64,000 nucleotides of DNA from Leptobrachium leishanense (taxonomy: Eukaryota; Chordata; Amphibia; Anura; Megophryidae), in the NCBI GenBank assembly GCA_009667805.1, contig CM019068.1, forward strand, positions 9,054,182-9,118,181. Reading direction: 5' to 3'. Of the stretch, positions 10,623 through 23,040 are shown in pieces (position 1 is the first letter of the stretch; every line of letters starts with the position of its first letter). The position numbers and the translations under genes were made by a program. The notes below the pieces were generated by a model. That model was given only the letters and a program-made list of their open reading frames with translations. It had not been told where the DNA came from and made no database searches.

Positions 10623-11419
10623 TTAACCCCTTTATTGCTGGATCACGATTCAAACCTGGAAGTGGCTGACATCTTGGATGTCAGCCAAGCCTCCGGGCCA
10701 CCCTCCGCCTACTGACGTTGTCACCATATGTGCGAAGACGTCAGTGGGCCAGTTAACCCCCTAACTGCCAAGTGAAGATTGGGAGATACAGGGATCCAAA
10801 GGATCCCCCTATCGATGGCAGCTAGAGGGTCATGTTTGATATCATTGGAAAGGCCTGATCATGGTACCAAACATGACTACGTTTGGTGTAAAATGTATTT
10901 AATAAAATAAAAAAATATTAATAAATTTTTTTTATTTTTTTTTTAAAAATTGTCTGGAGGGTTTTAATAAAATGGGACTTTAATTTACGTTTAAACATGA
11001 TGAGCATAAAATGTTCAAAATGAGCTCAGCGCACAGAGGTGAAATAGCTCAGCAGTGAAGGGGTTAAAAGCAAAAACATGTAAAAATTAGGTATTTCTAA
11101 TCTCAGGACAAATTTCAAAACTATTTAACCGGGGGTCTTTTTTTTGGGGGGATTAAATTTCTAAAAAGTGTGTTTTTTCCATTTTTTTTTTATCATATTT
11201 CCTATTTGTTTTTTATAGTAAATTATAGGATGTGATGGAAATAATGATATCTTTAGAAAGTCCATTTAATGGCGGGAAAAACGGTATATAATATGTTTGG
11301 GTTCCATAAATGAGCAAGAGGAAAATTTTACCTAAACACAAACAGCGCAGAAACGTAAAAACAGCAAGGGGCACTTTCGGACGGACAGTCGTAAAACCAT
11401 CTGGTCACTAAGGGGTTAA
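10623..11419. mobile_element. TTAA MITE with a second one nested (10753-11067)
   Basis: Outer ends are TTAACCCCTTTATTGCTGG (10623) and CACTAAGGGGTTAA (to 11419). Inner ends are TTAACCCCCTAACTGCC (10753) and GCAGTGAAGGGGTTAA (to 11067). Both are bounded by TTAA. Nesting is the simplest pairing, but two overlapping relics would also fit. The inner part includes 'gggtcatgtttgatatc', a degenerate form of the hairpin module. Confidence 0.65.
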
Positions 11420-11429
11420 TAAATCAACT

Positions 11430-12680
11430 TTTATTTTCATCAATCTATCGCTTACATTCCATTCCTTCATTCTGGATTTGAAACACTAATAAAATCTTCA
11501 GCGAGTCCCTCCTGGATTTGCCGTTGGCCGAGGCGCAGTACGGATACTCTATTTGCCAAACAACGAGACCAGCGTTTGGTAACTATAGGAACGCTTCGCA
11601 CGAGCCAAAGACTGATACTTTCTTGAATTCCATATGGTTGTTTATAGGAGTGTTTGAGCCACCTCCTGGACGTATTCTTCCAGCACCCCATCCTGAAGAC
11701 AAGTATTATTCTCTAACCCATACCGTAACGCCTTCTATAGTCATATGAATACGGCAGGTCGTTCAGATTAGAGCATGGAATCGCCAGCCACGAATCGATA
11801 ACGACTAGCGCTCAGCTTAACCATTTGTTAGCCGGTATGTACTGTGTTGGAATAGAGCGCCTGGTATTTATTTAATTTTCCCGAAATTCGCATTGGCACA
11901 TATTCCACGAGTGGCAGAAATGCCCGGTGCCCGCTATGTGTAACCTCGACATGAATAACCTTCCAGTTTTCACATAGGGAACACGCCGTGTTTCGCCGAT
12001 GTGGTCGATGATCACAGGTCAATTCATTAGTCTCCCCGGAACCGGACGTTTAATTGGGAAGACCAGCAGACTGGTTGCATCATGGGAAGTACCTGCAGTG
12101 CCAGGCTTGGCTAGTGATGTCCATCCTCTGGAGAGGTTACGAGGACGTACAGAGAGAGGATAATATGGCGGTGCGTCTGATTCCGCACCGTGGGCTCATT
12201 CCATCCCGAATCCCCAGAAAATCTTTGCATTGGAAATGTCCTTTCTCCATCTCTTTATATTGAATAAAAATGGAGAAAGCGAGCGTCGTGCGTAACACCT
12301 AAAGGCGTTTTAATGTGACATCAGATCAAAATGTCATTAAAGCAGACTGATCATTTATTAAAGCTGACACATACGCGGTGAGATCGTGTTATCGTCTCGT
12401 GTCTTTTACCCTCCGAGAGGGAGGAATAGATTTTACAAGCCGTGCGAGAGGGATGGAGGGAGTAATTAATGTCTCCGCATCTCTCCCAGGCCCTGCACAA
12501 GCCGGCCAAAAAAAATCATAAAACAACCTTCATGTGTCTCTTCTTTTTATTATTTTTTATTCGCTTTTGAAATTCAAACAGAAGAAGAATTAATGTTAAT
12601 GAGAAAATTATTTTATATGAAAAAGTTACATTATCTTATAAAATATGATTTAAAAGAACCGGCGTCACTTGCAGCTCCCG
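11430..12680. other. Unassigned intergenic sequence
   Basis: About 1.25 kb with no transposon ends or tandem repeats and only short frames under 80 codons. Homeobox-like AT-rich words occur near 12330-12360, but nothing supports a gene. Confidence 0.4.
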
Positions 12681-12689
12681 GGTCGGATG

Positions 12690-14935
12690 CTATCTCTCTC
12701 GTCTCTCTCTCTCCTCTCTGTCTCGTCTCTCTGTCTCCTTTCTCGTCTCTCTCGTCTCTCTCTCTCCTCTCTCTCTCTCCTCTCTGTCTCGTCTCTCTGT
12801 CTCCTTTCTCGTCTCTCACGCTCCCCTCTCTCTCTCATCATCCTCTCTCATCTCTTATCTATCTGTCTCGTTGCTTTCTAGTCTCTCTCGCTCCGCTCTC
12901 TCTCTCATCTCTTATCTATCTGTCTCGTCGCTTTCTCATCTCTCTCGCTCCTCTATCATGCTCCTCTCTCTCGCTCCTCTCTCACGCTCCTCTCTCGCTC
13001 CTCTCTCTCGCTCCTCTCTCACGCTCCCCTCTCTCATCATCTCTCTCATCTCTTATCTATCTGTCTCATCGCTTTCTCGTCTCTCTCTCTCTCTCTCTCA
13101 TCTCTTATCTATCTGTCTCGTCGCTTTCTCGTCTCTCTCGCTCCTCTCTCTCGCTCCTCTCTCTCGCTCCTCTCTCTCGCCCCTCTCTCTCACTCCTCTC
13201 TCTCTCTCATCACCCTCTCTCATCTCTTATCTATCTGTCTCGTCGCTCATCTCTCGTCTCTCTCGCTCCTCTCTCTCGCTCCTCTCTCTCGCTCTCTCTC
13301 TCGCCTCCTCTCTCTCGCCCCTCTCTCTCTCACTCTCTCTCTTCTCATCACTCTCTCTCTCATCTCTTATCTATCTCTCGTCTCTCTCGCTCTCTCTCCT
13401 CTCTCTCTCTCTCATCTCTTATCTATCTGTCTCGTCGCTTTCTCTCGTCTCTCTCGCTCCTCTCTCTCGCTCCTCTCTCTCGCCCCTCTCTCTCACTCCT
13501 CTCTCTCATCACCCTCTCTCATCTCTTATCTATCTGTCTCGTCGCTTTCTCGTCTCTCTCGCTCCTCTCTCTCGCTCCTCTCTCTCTCGCTCCTCTCTCT
13601 CATCACCCTCTCTCATCTCTTATCTATCTGTCTCATCGCTTTCAGGGCCGGATTAAGATCTCTATGGGTCTGGAGCTGATGATTTTGGTGTCTTTTTTTT
13701 TAATTTAGTGAAATGAAAGCATATTTTAGGTTATTTAATAGTGCAGATACAGATATATCTAACCAGGCAGATACTGTGTGAGCAAATTTACATTCAGGTT
13801 TCAATCATTTAAAGTGTGTAAAATAATTTTTTCCACATTTTATCATCCAAACCTTTGTGGTTATATATTCTATAGGACATTCTTGTTAAAAAAAAAATTG
13901 AAATGGGATCCTGTTACTGCATTTTCTAAAAATATATACAATTTTAACCAACAAAATTAAATATTTCCCTTGTGTTTTAGAGGAAGGGGTTTTATGAATA
14001 ATGTGGCTATGTATAAACCACTGATCTTGCTCCCAAGGTGGGAAATGAGAATGGGAGTAATGGCAGTGATATTGCTCATTTTTATACGTGACAAATGGAC
14101 AATGCCATCGCTTTGGAACTAAAAATAAGTAGATAAAAATTTTTTTTGGGTTTTCCTTTCTTTTAGATTTTACATGGTCATGTTTGGTATTAATGCAAAG
14201 GCCAGACACTGTCCTGTCCAGTGACACCTCCCTTGACCTTGTGAGGTGTAAAGATTCGTGACGCAGGGTTCCAAAGTCCCTCCCAGTGCACTTTGCTGCA
14301 GTGCAGAGGTTTAAGTTTTTGGTGTAACAATTCGTAATAACGGATCATGCCATCACCTCCATACTTGAGATGGTGAGTTAGTGCAGCATCATTGTTTACT
14401 TTATAATTGAAAAGTGAAAAATATTGCTGTGTTAGAAAGAAAAAATAAAGAAATATTTATTATTTTATTTTTATTGTTACATAAAACCTGGTCAAGTTTG
14501 GTATCAATGGAAAGGCCATGCTCTGGCCTTTCCAGTGATAGCTCACATGACCCTGTAGCTGCTATGGTGTTGGAGATAATGAGGCCCAAATGTCCATCAA
14601 TGCAGACATTGTTATTTTTTCCTCTGGGCCTATTCTGGGGCATGGGCCTGGAGCTGCTGCTCCATCTGCCCCATGTTAATCCGGCCCTGATCGCTTTCTC
14701 TCTTGTCTCTCTCGTCTCTCTCCTCTCTTTTCTCTCTGTCTCTCATCTCCGTGTCTCTCACTTGTCTCTTTCGTCTCTCTTATCTCCGTGTGTCTCTCTT
14801 GTCTCTCTCTTCTCTCTTATCTCCATGTGTCTCTCTTGTTGCTCTTGTCTCTCTCTCGTCTCTCTTATCTCTGTGTGTCTCTCTCTCGTCTCTCTTATCT
14901 CACTGTCTCTTTCTTGTCTCTCTCCAGGCTCAGAT
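12690..14935. repeat. CT-rich array split by a hAT element
   Basis: Left part 12690-13642 and right part 14690-14935 are one pyrimidine array. It is composed of CTCTCTCGCTCCT units and a longer word, 'catctcttatctatctgtct' plus 'cgtcgctttctc', recurring every 60-200 bp. The hAT element 13643-14689 interrupts it and duplicates 8 bp of the array. Long Ser/Leu frames are low-complexity shadows. Confidence 0.9.
13643..14689. mobile_element. hAT non-autonomous element with perfect TSD
   Basis: The ends are CAGGGCCGGATTAAGAT and ATGTTAATCCGGCCCTG, flanked on both sides by ATCGCTTT (13635-13642 and 14690-14697), a perfect 8-bp duplication diagnostic of hAT. Length is 1047 bp with no transposase. 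The body includes the hairpin module at 14490-14552 (23 of 28 paired positions, loop ATGCTCT). It belongs to the same family as 8684-9780. Confidence 0.95.
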
Positions 14936-15610
14936 CACTGCTTGTAGGTAATTGCCCATTGTTCATTATGTTGTTCGCTACCTGTGAGGAATCTATTGGC
15001 ACAAACCCATTCAGCCGCGTCTATTTATCAGGCCGTGCTGTGTGGTTCAACGTATTTTTGTGTAAATTCTTCTCTGCTGAAAAGCCTTTTGCACAACCCA
15101 AAATTTTAGTTAATTTCATTTGGCCGATTTGCAGAATCCCAAATTTTCAGATATTGGAAGTTTCCAAATTTGGATCGATACGAAATATCAAATATATCTG
15201 CACATTTTTTTGAAATGTCTGAAATTTTGTGGGCATGCGTATTTTTAGCCCCTATACACCCCTGCCTCCTCTAAACCATCATCTTTACCTCCTCCGACAC
15301 TCCCCCCTTTATACTACCCCCAAACGTTAAGGTTACTTCTATGGTTGGGTCACTGTTACATGCACTGGTTCTGTTTGTGTCTCCAGGGTTTAGATTCCAA
15401 ATCTGGTGTAAACTTAATCAGAAGCACCAGCTCTACACATTTTAATAAACAATCCAGCTGTTTCTAATAGCGAGGTCCACCGGGTTACATTATTCCTTTC
15501 CATCTTGATCCACAAAACCACCGGTTACTTCTTAACTGTCATGTATTCATTTGATCTCTATACGCTGACACTGCCAACCTACACCGCCCATCTATAGAAT
15601 AGCTGGTTTG
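14936..15610. other. Unassigned intergenic sequence
   Basis: No transposon ends, tandem repeats or coding signal are recognised. Confidence 0.45.
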
Positions 15611-15624
15611 CTTAACACAGGACA

Positions 15625-16085
15625 GACACACAGAATAAACAAAGTCAGAACAAGCCGAAGTTAGGAACCAGAGCAGAAAATCAGACAAAGCCAGGTGTCA
15701 GAACCAGAGCAGATAATCAGAAAAAAAGCCAGGAGTCAAAACCAGAACAGATAATCCGACAAAGCCAGGAGACAAAATCAGAGCAGATAATCAGACAAAG
15801 CCAGGGGTCAGAAGTTACCAGAGCAGATAATCAGACAAAGCCAGGAGTCAAAACCAGAGCAGATAATCAAAGTATGGGATCAGAACCAGAGCAGATAATC
15901 AGACAAAGCCAGGAGTCAAAACCAGAGCAGATAATCAAAGCCAGGGATCAGAACCAGAGCAGATAATCAGACAAAGCCAGGAGTGAAAACCAGAGCAGAT
16001 AATCAGACAAAGCCAGGGGTCAAGACCAGAGCAGATAATCAGACAAAGCCAGGAGTCAAAACCAGAGCACATAATGAAAACCAGA
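15625..16085. repeat. 36-bp minisatellite
   Basis: About 12 copies of a 36-bp unit containing 'ccagagcagataatcag' and 'acaaagccaggagtc', with one- to several-base variants. Frames stay open because 36 is a multiple of three. It merges into similar but non-tandem 'cagaatagtcag' text up to 16405. Confidence 0.95.
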
Positions 16086-16418
16086 GTGTCACGGTTCCCG
16101 GATCCCACCACGCAGTCCTTAAAGCCCAACACTCCACAGAGCCAAAAACTACCAACAGGGTAACTGTAAAGGAATCCCTAACTGTCTGGTCCTTAAAAAT
16201 TGGCCAGGTATATGTATACTAGCTAGACAGAAAGAGTTAATCAAAGACAATGTCGCAATACAAAACCAGGTCAGCAACACAGGGGTAGTCAGACGAGTCA
16301 GAATCAGGAATACAGAGTATAGAATAGTCAAATGGAATAGCCGGGTCGATATCAGTGCAGAAGCGTAGTACAAGGAAATAGTCTAGGGCAACAGAAGGCA
16401 GAATAGTCAGAAAACAAG
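16086..16418. other. Unassigned repeat-like sequence
   Basis: The text 'cagtcagaatcagg'-like words continues the style of the 36-bp array but has no regular period. It starts with 'gtgtcacggttcccgg'. I cannot assign a family. Confidence 0.35.
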
Positions 16419-16997
16419 CATGATTGACCCCCCACCATGCTTCACAGTAGGCAAGGTGTTCTTTTCTTCATAGGCCTTGTTCTTCCTCCTCCAAACATAG
16501 CGTTGATCCATGGGCCCAAACAGTTCTAATTTTGTTTCATCAGTCCACAGAACACTATCCCAAAACTTCTGTGGTTTGTCCACATGAATTTTGGCATACT
16601 GCAGTCGACTCTTCTTATTCTTTGGAGACAGCAAGGGGGTGCGCCTGGGAGTTCTGGCATGGAGGCCTTCATTACGCAGTGTGTGCCGTATTGTCTGAGC
16701 TGAAACTTCAGTACCCACATCTGACAAATCTTTTCTCAGTTCCTCAGCAGTCACACGGGGACTTTTCTCCACTCTACGCTTCAGATAGCGCACAGCAGTC
16801 AAAGTCAGCATCTTCTTTCTGCCACGACCAGGTAGCGTTTCAACAGTGCCCTTTGCCTTGAATTTGCGAATGATGCTTCCTATGGTCTCTCTTGGTATGT
16901 TTAACATCTTTGCAATCTTCTTATAGCCATTGCCCTTCCTGTGAAGAGTAATCACCTCTTCTCTTGTCTTCCTGGACCATTCTCTTGACTTCACCAT
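16407..16997 (-). pseudogene. Tc1-like transposase, N-terminal half
   Basis: From ATG at 16997 the frame encodes about 196 codons. It has a paired-like helix-turn-helix DNA-binding region (residues ~1-110, with a second part around RRTPLLS) and then the first catalytic motif WTDETKLELFG. It ends soon after KHGGGSIML, where the family normally continues WG(C/S)F. The last two codons and the stop come from flanking sequence. The transposase cuts and pastes its element at TA sites; this copy lacks the rest of the DDE catalytic core and cannot act. Confidence 0.9.
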
Positions 16998-17365
16998 GTT
17001 TGTAACCACACCAGTAAATGTCTAGAAGGAGCTGAGTATCACAGTCATTTTAAAGCTGCCTAATTGGTGCTTATTATGCTTTATTGCTGCTCCGTGACAT
17101 CCACAGGTGTTTTCAATACCTGATTGAAAACACTTGAATGAACCTCTGAATGAAGTCTCTTTAAGGGGTTGAATAATTGTGTCAATGAAGAATTCACAAA
17201 AGAAACATTTACTACTGTATTACAAAACCAATTGATGTCATTTTAGTTGCATATGGTTCTTTAAAAAGTCCTTGTAGGATTTCATTCTGAATACAATTAC
17301 AAATGTCACTAAATTCCCTAAAACCCTTTACAGCATTGGGGGTTGAATCATTTTGAACACAACTG
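16419..17365 (-). mobile_element. Truncated Tc1-like transposon
   Basis: The right end, read inward on the minus strand, is CAGTTGTGTTCAAAATGATT followed by an A/C-rich part, next to TA (17366-17367) as expected of a Tc1/mariner insertion. The left half, including the second and third catalytic residues and the other inverted repeat, is missing. The break is just after the GGGSIML coding motif. This is a different Tc1 family from the copies at 49313 and 61156. Confidence 0.85.
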
Positions 17366-17367
17366 TA

Positions 17368-18050
17368 TATAAAAAAAAGGAATTCTTTATATATCTTTAT
17401 AATGCCAACTATTTTATCCATTCTGGGACACAAAGCTTTGCGGATACACTGCAGGTAAAACATCTTCAGAGCCGTCGCACGTACCTGTAAGTCCTTATTG
17501 TTCCCTACATACATATCCTTTGTATCTGCAGCCTCGCTCCGCTCCCTGACGCTACTTTTTACATGAAATATTCACATAACCAATATTATTCTACCTGTAT
17601 GCCCCCCCCATCTTCATGAATTCTGCCGTACCTCACATTTCTTTATTTCCAATCACACATAATATGCTTTTCCCTCATTTTCCGTCTCTCATTAAATATG
17701 TTCTGTCACCCTTTCGTCTCCATTTATCCCGTTTAATCAGCTTTAATTAAAGGAACCTTCCTGCGAGCCCCTCTTATATTACCATTCCACCTTTTATTGC
17801 CATTCCTTCAATGGCTTTTATATCTCAATGCAGGTGATTTAATCCTCTTCCTGTCGCTGCTCCTGATCCACGTATCCTCACTGATCCCTTATTATATCTT
17901 TAATATGACTCTTAAAGACACACTTTTTCTGTATCTCTCAGTCGTCGTGTGTCATCACAACCTCTGTTACATTTTACCCCGTCTTTTATTTCTCCATTGA
18001 TGCCCCTAATATACGCCTTGTTTTAATCTCTCATGTCTGGGCAAGGAATA
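17368..18050. other. Unassigned intergenic sequence
   Basis: About 680 bp, pyrimidine-biased around 17530-18000, with only short open frames. No recognisable element. Confidence 0.45.
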
Positions 18051-18059
18051 ATTAAAGCT

Positions 18060-18612
18060 ATTAAAAAAAATACAGTCCCCTTTTTTTGCCCTTAAATAAC
18101 TGGACGGATCCTGCCTGCAGCCTCCAAACAATTATTTATTTTTCGGGGAATTTACTTCACTTTTCCCCCTCGCCGTGCACTGCTCCTCCTCTTTGGCTCA
18201 GGGGCTCCCGATCCCAGAAGTCCCTGTAGCTTTTCTGCACAGTTTCTGCTCCTATGCAACTTGTGTCTCGTACGAACCGCAAACTGCACAGCAATTTGTG
18301 TAACCTGCGCAGAGCGATGGATCGGAGCTGCACGCACATGCACAGAATGATGGATCGGAGCCGCACGCACATGCACAGAGCGATTGATAGGAGCTGCACG
18401 CGCATGCACAGATCTGATCCATCGCTGCCTCTCTGGGAACGCTCGCTACAGCGATTGGGCTCACAGGGTGACATTGACCGCTCTCTGTGTGTGACATCAC
18501 TAGTGACAGATCTGGTGACCGGCAGCCAGAAAATTCAAAATCCCAGCTGCTGTGACACTGGGTGGGGAGGAGGAAATCCCTCCACTTTACCCAGCGATTC
18601 CACCAGATATGG
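18060..18612. mobile_element. T2/Kolobok-like copy, inverted relative to 5443-6653
   Basis: The segment 'tacagtcccc' followed by 'cctgcctgcagcc' corresponds to the reverse of the right end at 6540-6653. About 18290-18410 repeats 'gagctgcacgcacatgcaca' three times, matching 6279-6340. The copy runs to 'ccactttacccagcg' and is then joined to a hAT end at 18618. Its other end is missing. Confidence 0.65.
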
Positions 18613-18617
18613 GGTGC

Positions 18618-19313
18618 TCGGGCCGGATTTGCATCTCAAGAGCCTGTAGACACAGAAATGTGGAGGCCCCCCCAACAACAAAAAAACCTGCCAAACTGAC
18701 TTTTAACATTTAATTTAGGGGGAAACTAGAAAAAAATATTTTTTTCAAAAAAATACTGAAAAGTTTCTCTCTGCGTCAAATCAAAGGAAGAGGCAGAATC
18801 TGTTGCGTTAGTTAAGTTAGTGTTTGTGTTATATGTAAAAGCATATATTGTCTCTGCCGTAGAACAGAAAAAAATACATTTTGCATTTACTTTTCTTAAT
18901 TTTTTTTATCTTTACACATTACATGGTCATGTTTGTATCATTAGACCAGACTCTGACCTTTCCAATGACACCCACTTAACCCTGTGTGCTGTACAATTCA
19001 GAGATGCAGCTTCCAAAGTCCCCCCTGTCTCTCCTCACTGCAGCGGCACGGTCTAGGTTGTCAATGAAACAATATGTTGCATCATCAGCTCCGCACTTGT
19101 TGGCAGTGTGGGAAATGAGAAGGTGAGTTTACGCAGCATCACTGTGCATTTTATAATTGTAAACTGAATAATAGTGCTGTGTTAGAAAAAAAAGAGAAAA
19201 TATTATCTTATTTGTTCTTATATTTTTACATAAATCTAACCTGGTTATATTTGGTATCAATGGAAAGACCACAATCTGGCCTTTCCAGTGATACCTCATA
19301 TATCCCTCTAGTC
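18618..19313. mobile_element. Left half of a CAGGGCCGG-family hAT element
   Basis: The start TCGGGCCGGATTTGCATC corresponds to CAGGGCCGG with two changes. The body is colinear with 8684-9630, without the TTAA MITE, and contains the hairpin module at 19247-19305. At 19313 similarity stops abruptly inside the element and the hAT transposase relic begins, so the right end is deleted. Confidence 0.75.
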
Positions 19314-19314
19314 C

Positions 19315-22047
19315 TTAGCGGGCAATATAGTCCCTCTGTGCGGGCAGGATGAGCTCTGCAACTTTACCCTTGTATCGTGGATCAAGGAGGGTTGCCAACC
19401 AGTAATGATCCCTCTCCTTGATAGTACGAATCCTGGGGTCCTTTAGCAGGCTTTGCATAATAAGGGAGCCCATGCAGCATAGGTTGGAGGTGGCATTAGC
19501 TTCCGAGTCTTCCTGCTCAATGAGGAGGATGACCCCATCGTGCACTTCCTCCTCCCAGCCACGTACCAGTCCTTGTGTTTCTGGGCACACAAAACCCTCC
19601 CTTGAGGAATCCCCACCTTCAATGCCCCCACTACTCAAATATTCCTCATCCTCCTCCTGTCTGATCTGAGGAGGACCCGCTGGAATGCTGTCTGCGGAAA
19701 GACTGGGGCCTTCAGAGCTAGGGAAGGCCTCCTCTTCCTCCCGCTGCTCTGCCTCTAGAGCCACATCTATAATTCCTCGCAGAGTGTGCTCCAGCAGGAA
19801 CACTAAAGGAATTGTGTCACTGATGCATGCACTGTCCCAGCTCAACATCCTTGTTGCTTCCTCAAATGGTGACAGTACAGTGCATGCATCCTTGATCATC
19901 AGTCACTGCGGGGGGGGGGAAACAAGTTGACCTGAACCTGTCCTTGTGCCATACTCACACAGGTACTCATTGATAGCCCTCTGCTGCTTGTGCAGACACT
20001 GCAGCATTGCTAATGTCGAGTTCCACCTGGTGGGCATGTCACAAATCAGACGGTTTGTGGGAAGGTGGAATTCTCTTTGAATTTCTGCCAGGCGAACGCT
20101 TGCTGGTAATGACTGTCTGAAGTGGCTGCAGACTTTTCTGGCCTGGCTGAGAAGCTCTGCTAGCCCTGGGTACCTGGTTAGGAAACACTGTACCACCAGA
20201 TTTAGGACGTGTGCTAGGCATGGTACATGCGTTAACTTACCCTGGCATAGGGCCGAGAGAAGGTTGCTGCCATTATCACAGACGACCATTCACAGCTGAA
20301 TCTGGCGTGGTGTTAACCATCTCTGCACCTGCCCCTGCAGAGCTGACAAAATTTCTGGCCCAGTGTGGCTCCTGTCCCCTAAACAAACCAGCTCAAGCAC
20401 AGTATGGCTTCTTTTTGCTTGAGCCATTGCGTAGCCCCTGCCACGTCGGTTTAACTGCCACTTCGCCAGGACACAGAAGGAGGAGGAGGAGGAAGAGGGA
20501 GAGGTGGTGGTGGAACAGACAGACCTCATACAAGCAGCTTTCTGGAGGCGTGGTGGATGAACAAGCTCCAGCACAGAGCCCTGTCTTGGATCCCTCCTAG
20601 CTGCAATCAAAGTTACCCAGTGTGCAGTGAAGGAAATGTAATGACCCTGTCCATGCTTGCTGGACCACGTGTCTAAAGTCACATGCACCTTTCTGCTGAC
20701 TGCCTTTCCCAATGATAACAATTGTCTTCCACGGGCTGGTATAGTGCTGGAATGGCCTTCTGTGAAAAGTAATGGCGTTTTGGAACATGCCACTGTGGTA
20801 CAGCACATTCAGCAAATTCACGGAAGGGAGCAGAGTCCACCAGATGGAAAGGCAGCAGCTGCAATGCGAGTAATTTTGCTAAGCTGGCATTTAGACACTG
20901 TACTTGGGGATGGTTGGGACTATATTTTTTCTTACGCTGCAGCAGCTGGGACAACGTAATCTGACTGCGTAAATCTTCAGCTGATGGGATGCTGTCACAT
21001 TATGAGGAAGGACCTGGTACATCCATTGCTGTAGCATCATCCCTGTCAGTGGAGGTTGTAGCAGGCAATGACATGGCAGGACATACAGTGGGGGTAGAGA
21101 CAGATGAGGAGGGGGAGGACCTACGCAAAGTTTTGCGCCAACGGGATGCGTGGCAGCTGGTCATATGTCGCCTCAAGCACGTGGTACCCAAGTGTCCGGT
21201 GTCTTTCCCGGGCTTGATCCTCATCTGACATAGATTACCAATAGTAATGGTCGGGTCTGCTGCACATTTCTTAAAGAACTCCTAGACAGCAGAGTTCCTG
21301 GATGTGTGCTTTGAGACAACAGTGCTCTGCACCTGAGCAGCTCTGACATCTGATGCCTTGGACTGGCTAGTGCTATGGTTGGTCATAGAGGATGTTGTGT
21401 CTCGTGTTTCTTGTGCCTCCTCCTCCTCACTTGACTCCTCTGTTCGATCAGGCACCCAGATGGAGTCAGTGACCTCATCATCATTGTCATCATCACCCTC
21501 TATCTCCTCGTCACTGGAGCCAACTTGGCAGTGTGCTGCAGCTGCTGGGGCAACATGAGTGCCATTTATTTGTGTGTCATCACTGGCACCCCTTTCCTCT
21601 AAGTTGATTATACTCCCTTCCTCAACCTCAGAGAATGAATCAGAGCACTGTACTTGCTGCGCATCCTCAAGCAGCTTGTCACTGTCATTTGTAGTCAAAC
21701 AATTCAGCTGACTCCTCTGTGTGTGATAGCGAGGCTACGGCAGGAGTAGCTGTGGACATGGAGGCTGCATTAGATACTTTGGCAGCTGAGGTGGACTGTA
21801 AAGCACTACAAGCCTGGCTAGCAGAGGACTCAGAGGATGAGGATGGCCTGGTTAGCCAATCCACCAACTCCTCTGTATGTTGCTGCTGCTTAAGACGGCC
21901 AGCACCAGTTAGAAAGGACAAGGATGCCCATGCAGAGGATGCACCACGTCCACCCCGACCAGAGGCACAGCCTCCCGACACAGAGGCTGCTTGCCCTCTT
22001 ATCTGTGTCTGGGAGCGTCTGCCTGCCCTTTTTGGTCTTTCTGACAT
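19315..22047 (-). pseudogene. BED-finger hAT transposase, decayed
   Basis: The frame starts at ATG 22047 (MSERPKRAGRRS), with a Ser/Glu-rich N-terminus and a BED-type zinc finger (EFFKKC..., GTTCLRRHMTSCH, about 21275-21140). Next come FREFAECAVP (about 20850), DTWSSKHG with a catalytic Asp (about 20650), CDNGSN (about 20275), CLAHVLNLVVQ, and MPTRWNSTLAML; ATLLDPRYKGKV (about 19350) is last. This order is that of hAT transposases. The C-terminal hATC dimerisation domain is absent. Frameshifts lie near 21690 and 20690-20800. In-frame stops occur near 21282 and 19900, each one change from TGG where Trp is expected, and near 20998 and 20290. The second zinc-binding Cys of the finger reads Arg. 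The protein is inactive. Confidence 0.9.
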
Positions 22048-22079
22048 GGTGAGTGATATATAGATTAAATATATACAGA

Positions 22080-23040
22080 ACTCTGATTCAACATTGGTAT
22101 AAAGATTAAAGATTTCCAGAACTCTTGTATAACTCAGTGAGACACCCTGATAGCTGGCAGCCAGTGACAAGACACAGTTTACAATTCCCAGAAACCTCCT
22201 ATAAATCAGTGAGACCCCCTGATGAGTGGCAGTGACAGGACACAGATTACAAGTCTCAGAAACCTTCTATAAATCAGTGAGACCCCCTGATGGGTGGCAG
22301 TGACAAGACACAAATTACAATTCACAGAAATCTGCTACAAGTCAGTGAGACCCCCTGATAGGACCCCCTGATAGCTGGCAACAGTGACAAGACACAGATT
22401 ACAATTCTCATAAATCTGCTAGAAGTATGTGGAACCCCCTGATAGCTGACAGTGAGAAGACACAGTTTACAAGCCTCAGAAACCTCATATAAATCAGTGA
22501 GACCCCCTGATGGGTGGCAGTGACAAGACACAGATTAGAGCAATTCCCAAATATTTTGTAGCAATTACTGACCCCCAAAATACTTGCTGGCAGTGACAAG
22601 ACACAGATCACCTCAATTCCCAGATATTTTGTAGAAATTACTGACGGCCAAAATACTGCGTGGCAATGGCTATGACAAGACACAGATCACCTCAATTCAC
22701 AAATATTTTGTAGAAATTACTGAGCCCCCAAAATTCTGCGTGGCAGATTACCTCTGATTACCGCAATTCCCAAATATTTTGTAGAAATTACTGAGCCCCC
22801 AAAATTCTGCGTGGCAGATTACCTCTGATTACCTCAATTCCCAAATATTTTGTAGAAATTACTGAGCCCCCAAAATTCTGGCTGGCAGTGACAAGACACA
22901 GATTACCTCAGATTACCTCAATTCACAAATATTTTGTAGAAATTACTGAGCCCCCAAAATAGTTGCTGGGAGTGAGAACACAAAGATTACAACAATTCCC
23001 AGATATTTGGTAGAAATGAGACCACCCCCCCCAGTAGATG
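22080..23040. repeat. Tandem units in hAT leader
   Basis: Two unit types follow each other. From about 22130 to 22520 there are about six copies of a ~65-70 bp unit with 'cagtgagaccccctgat' and 'cagtgacaagacacag'. From about 22530 to 23000 there are about seven copies of a ~65-75 bp unit with 'aatattttgtagaaattact' and 'gagcccccaaaatt'. They share the word 'gacaagacacagatta', so the second probably derives from the first. Confidence 0.85.

Noticed and set aside
20211..22063. Plus-strand frames of 100-129 codons opposite the transposase
   Set aside because: They are antisense shadows of the hAT transposase coding strand.
22080..23040. CRISPR-like alternation of similar repeats and variable spacers
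   Set aside because: The units are contiguous degenerate tandem repeats in a hAT leader of a vertebrate genome, without uniform spacers or cas genes.
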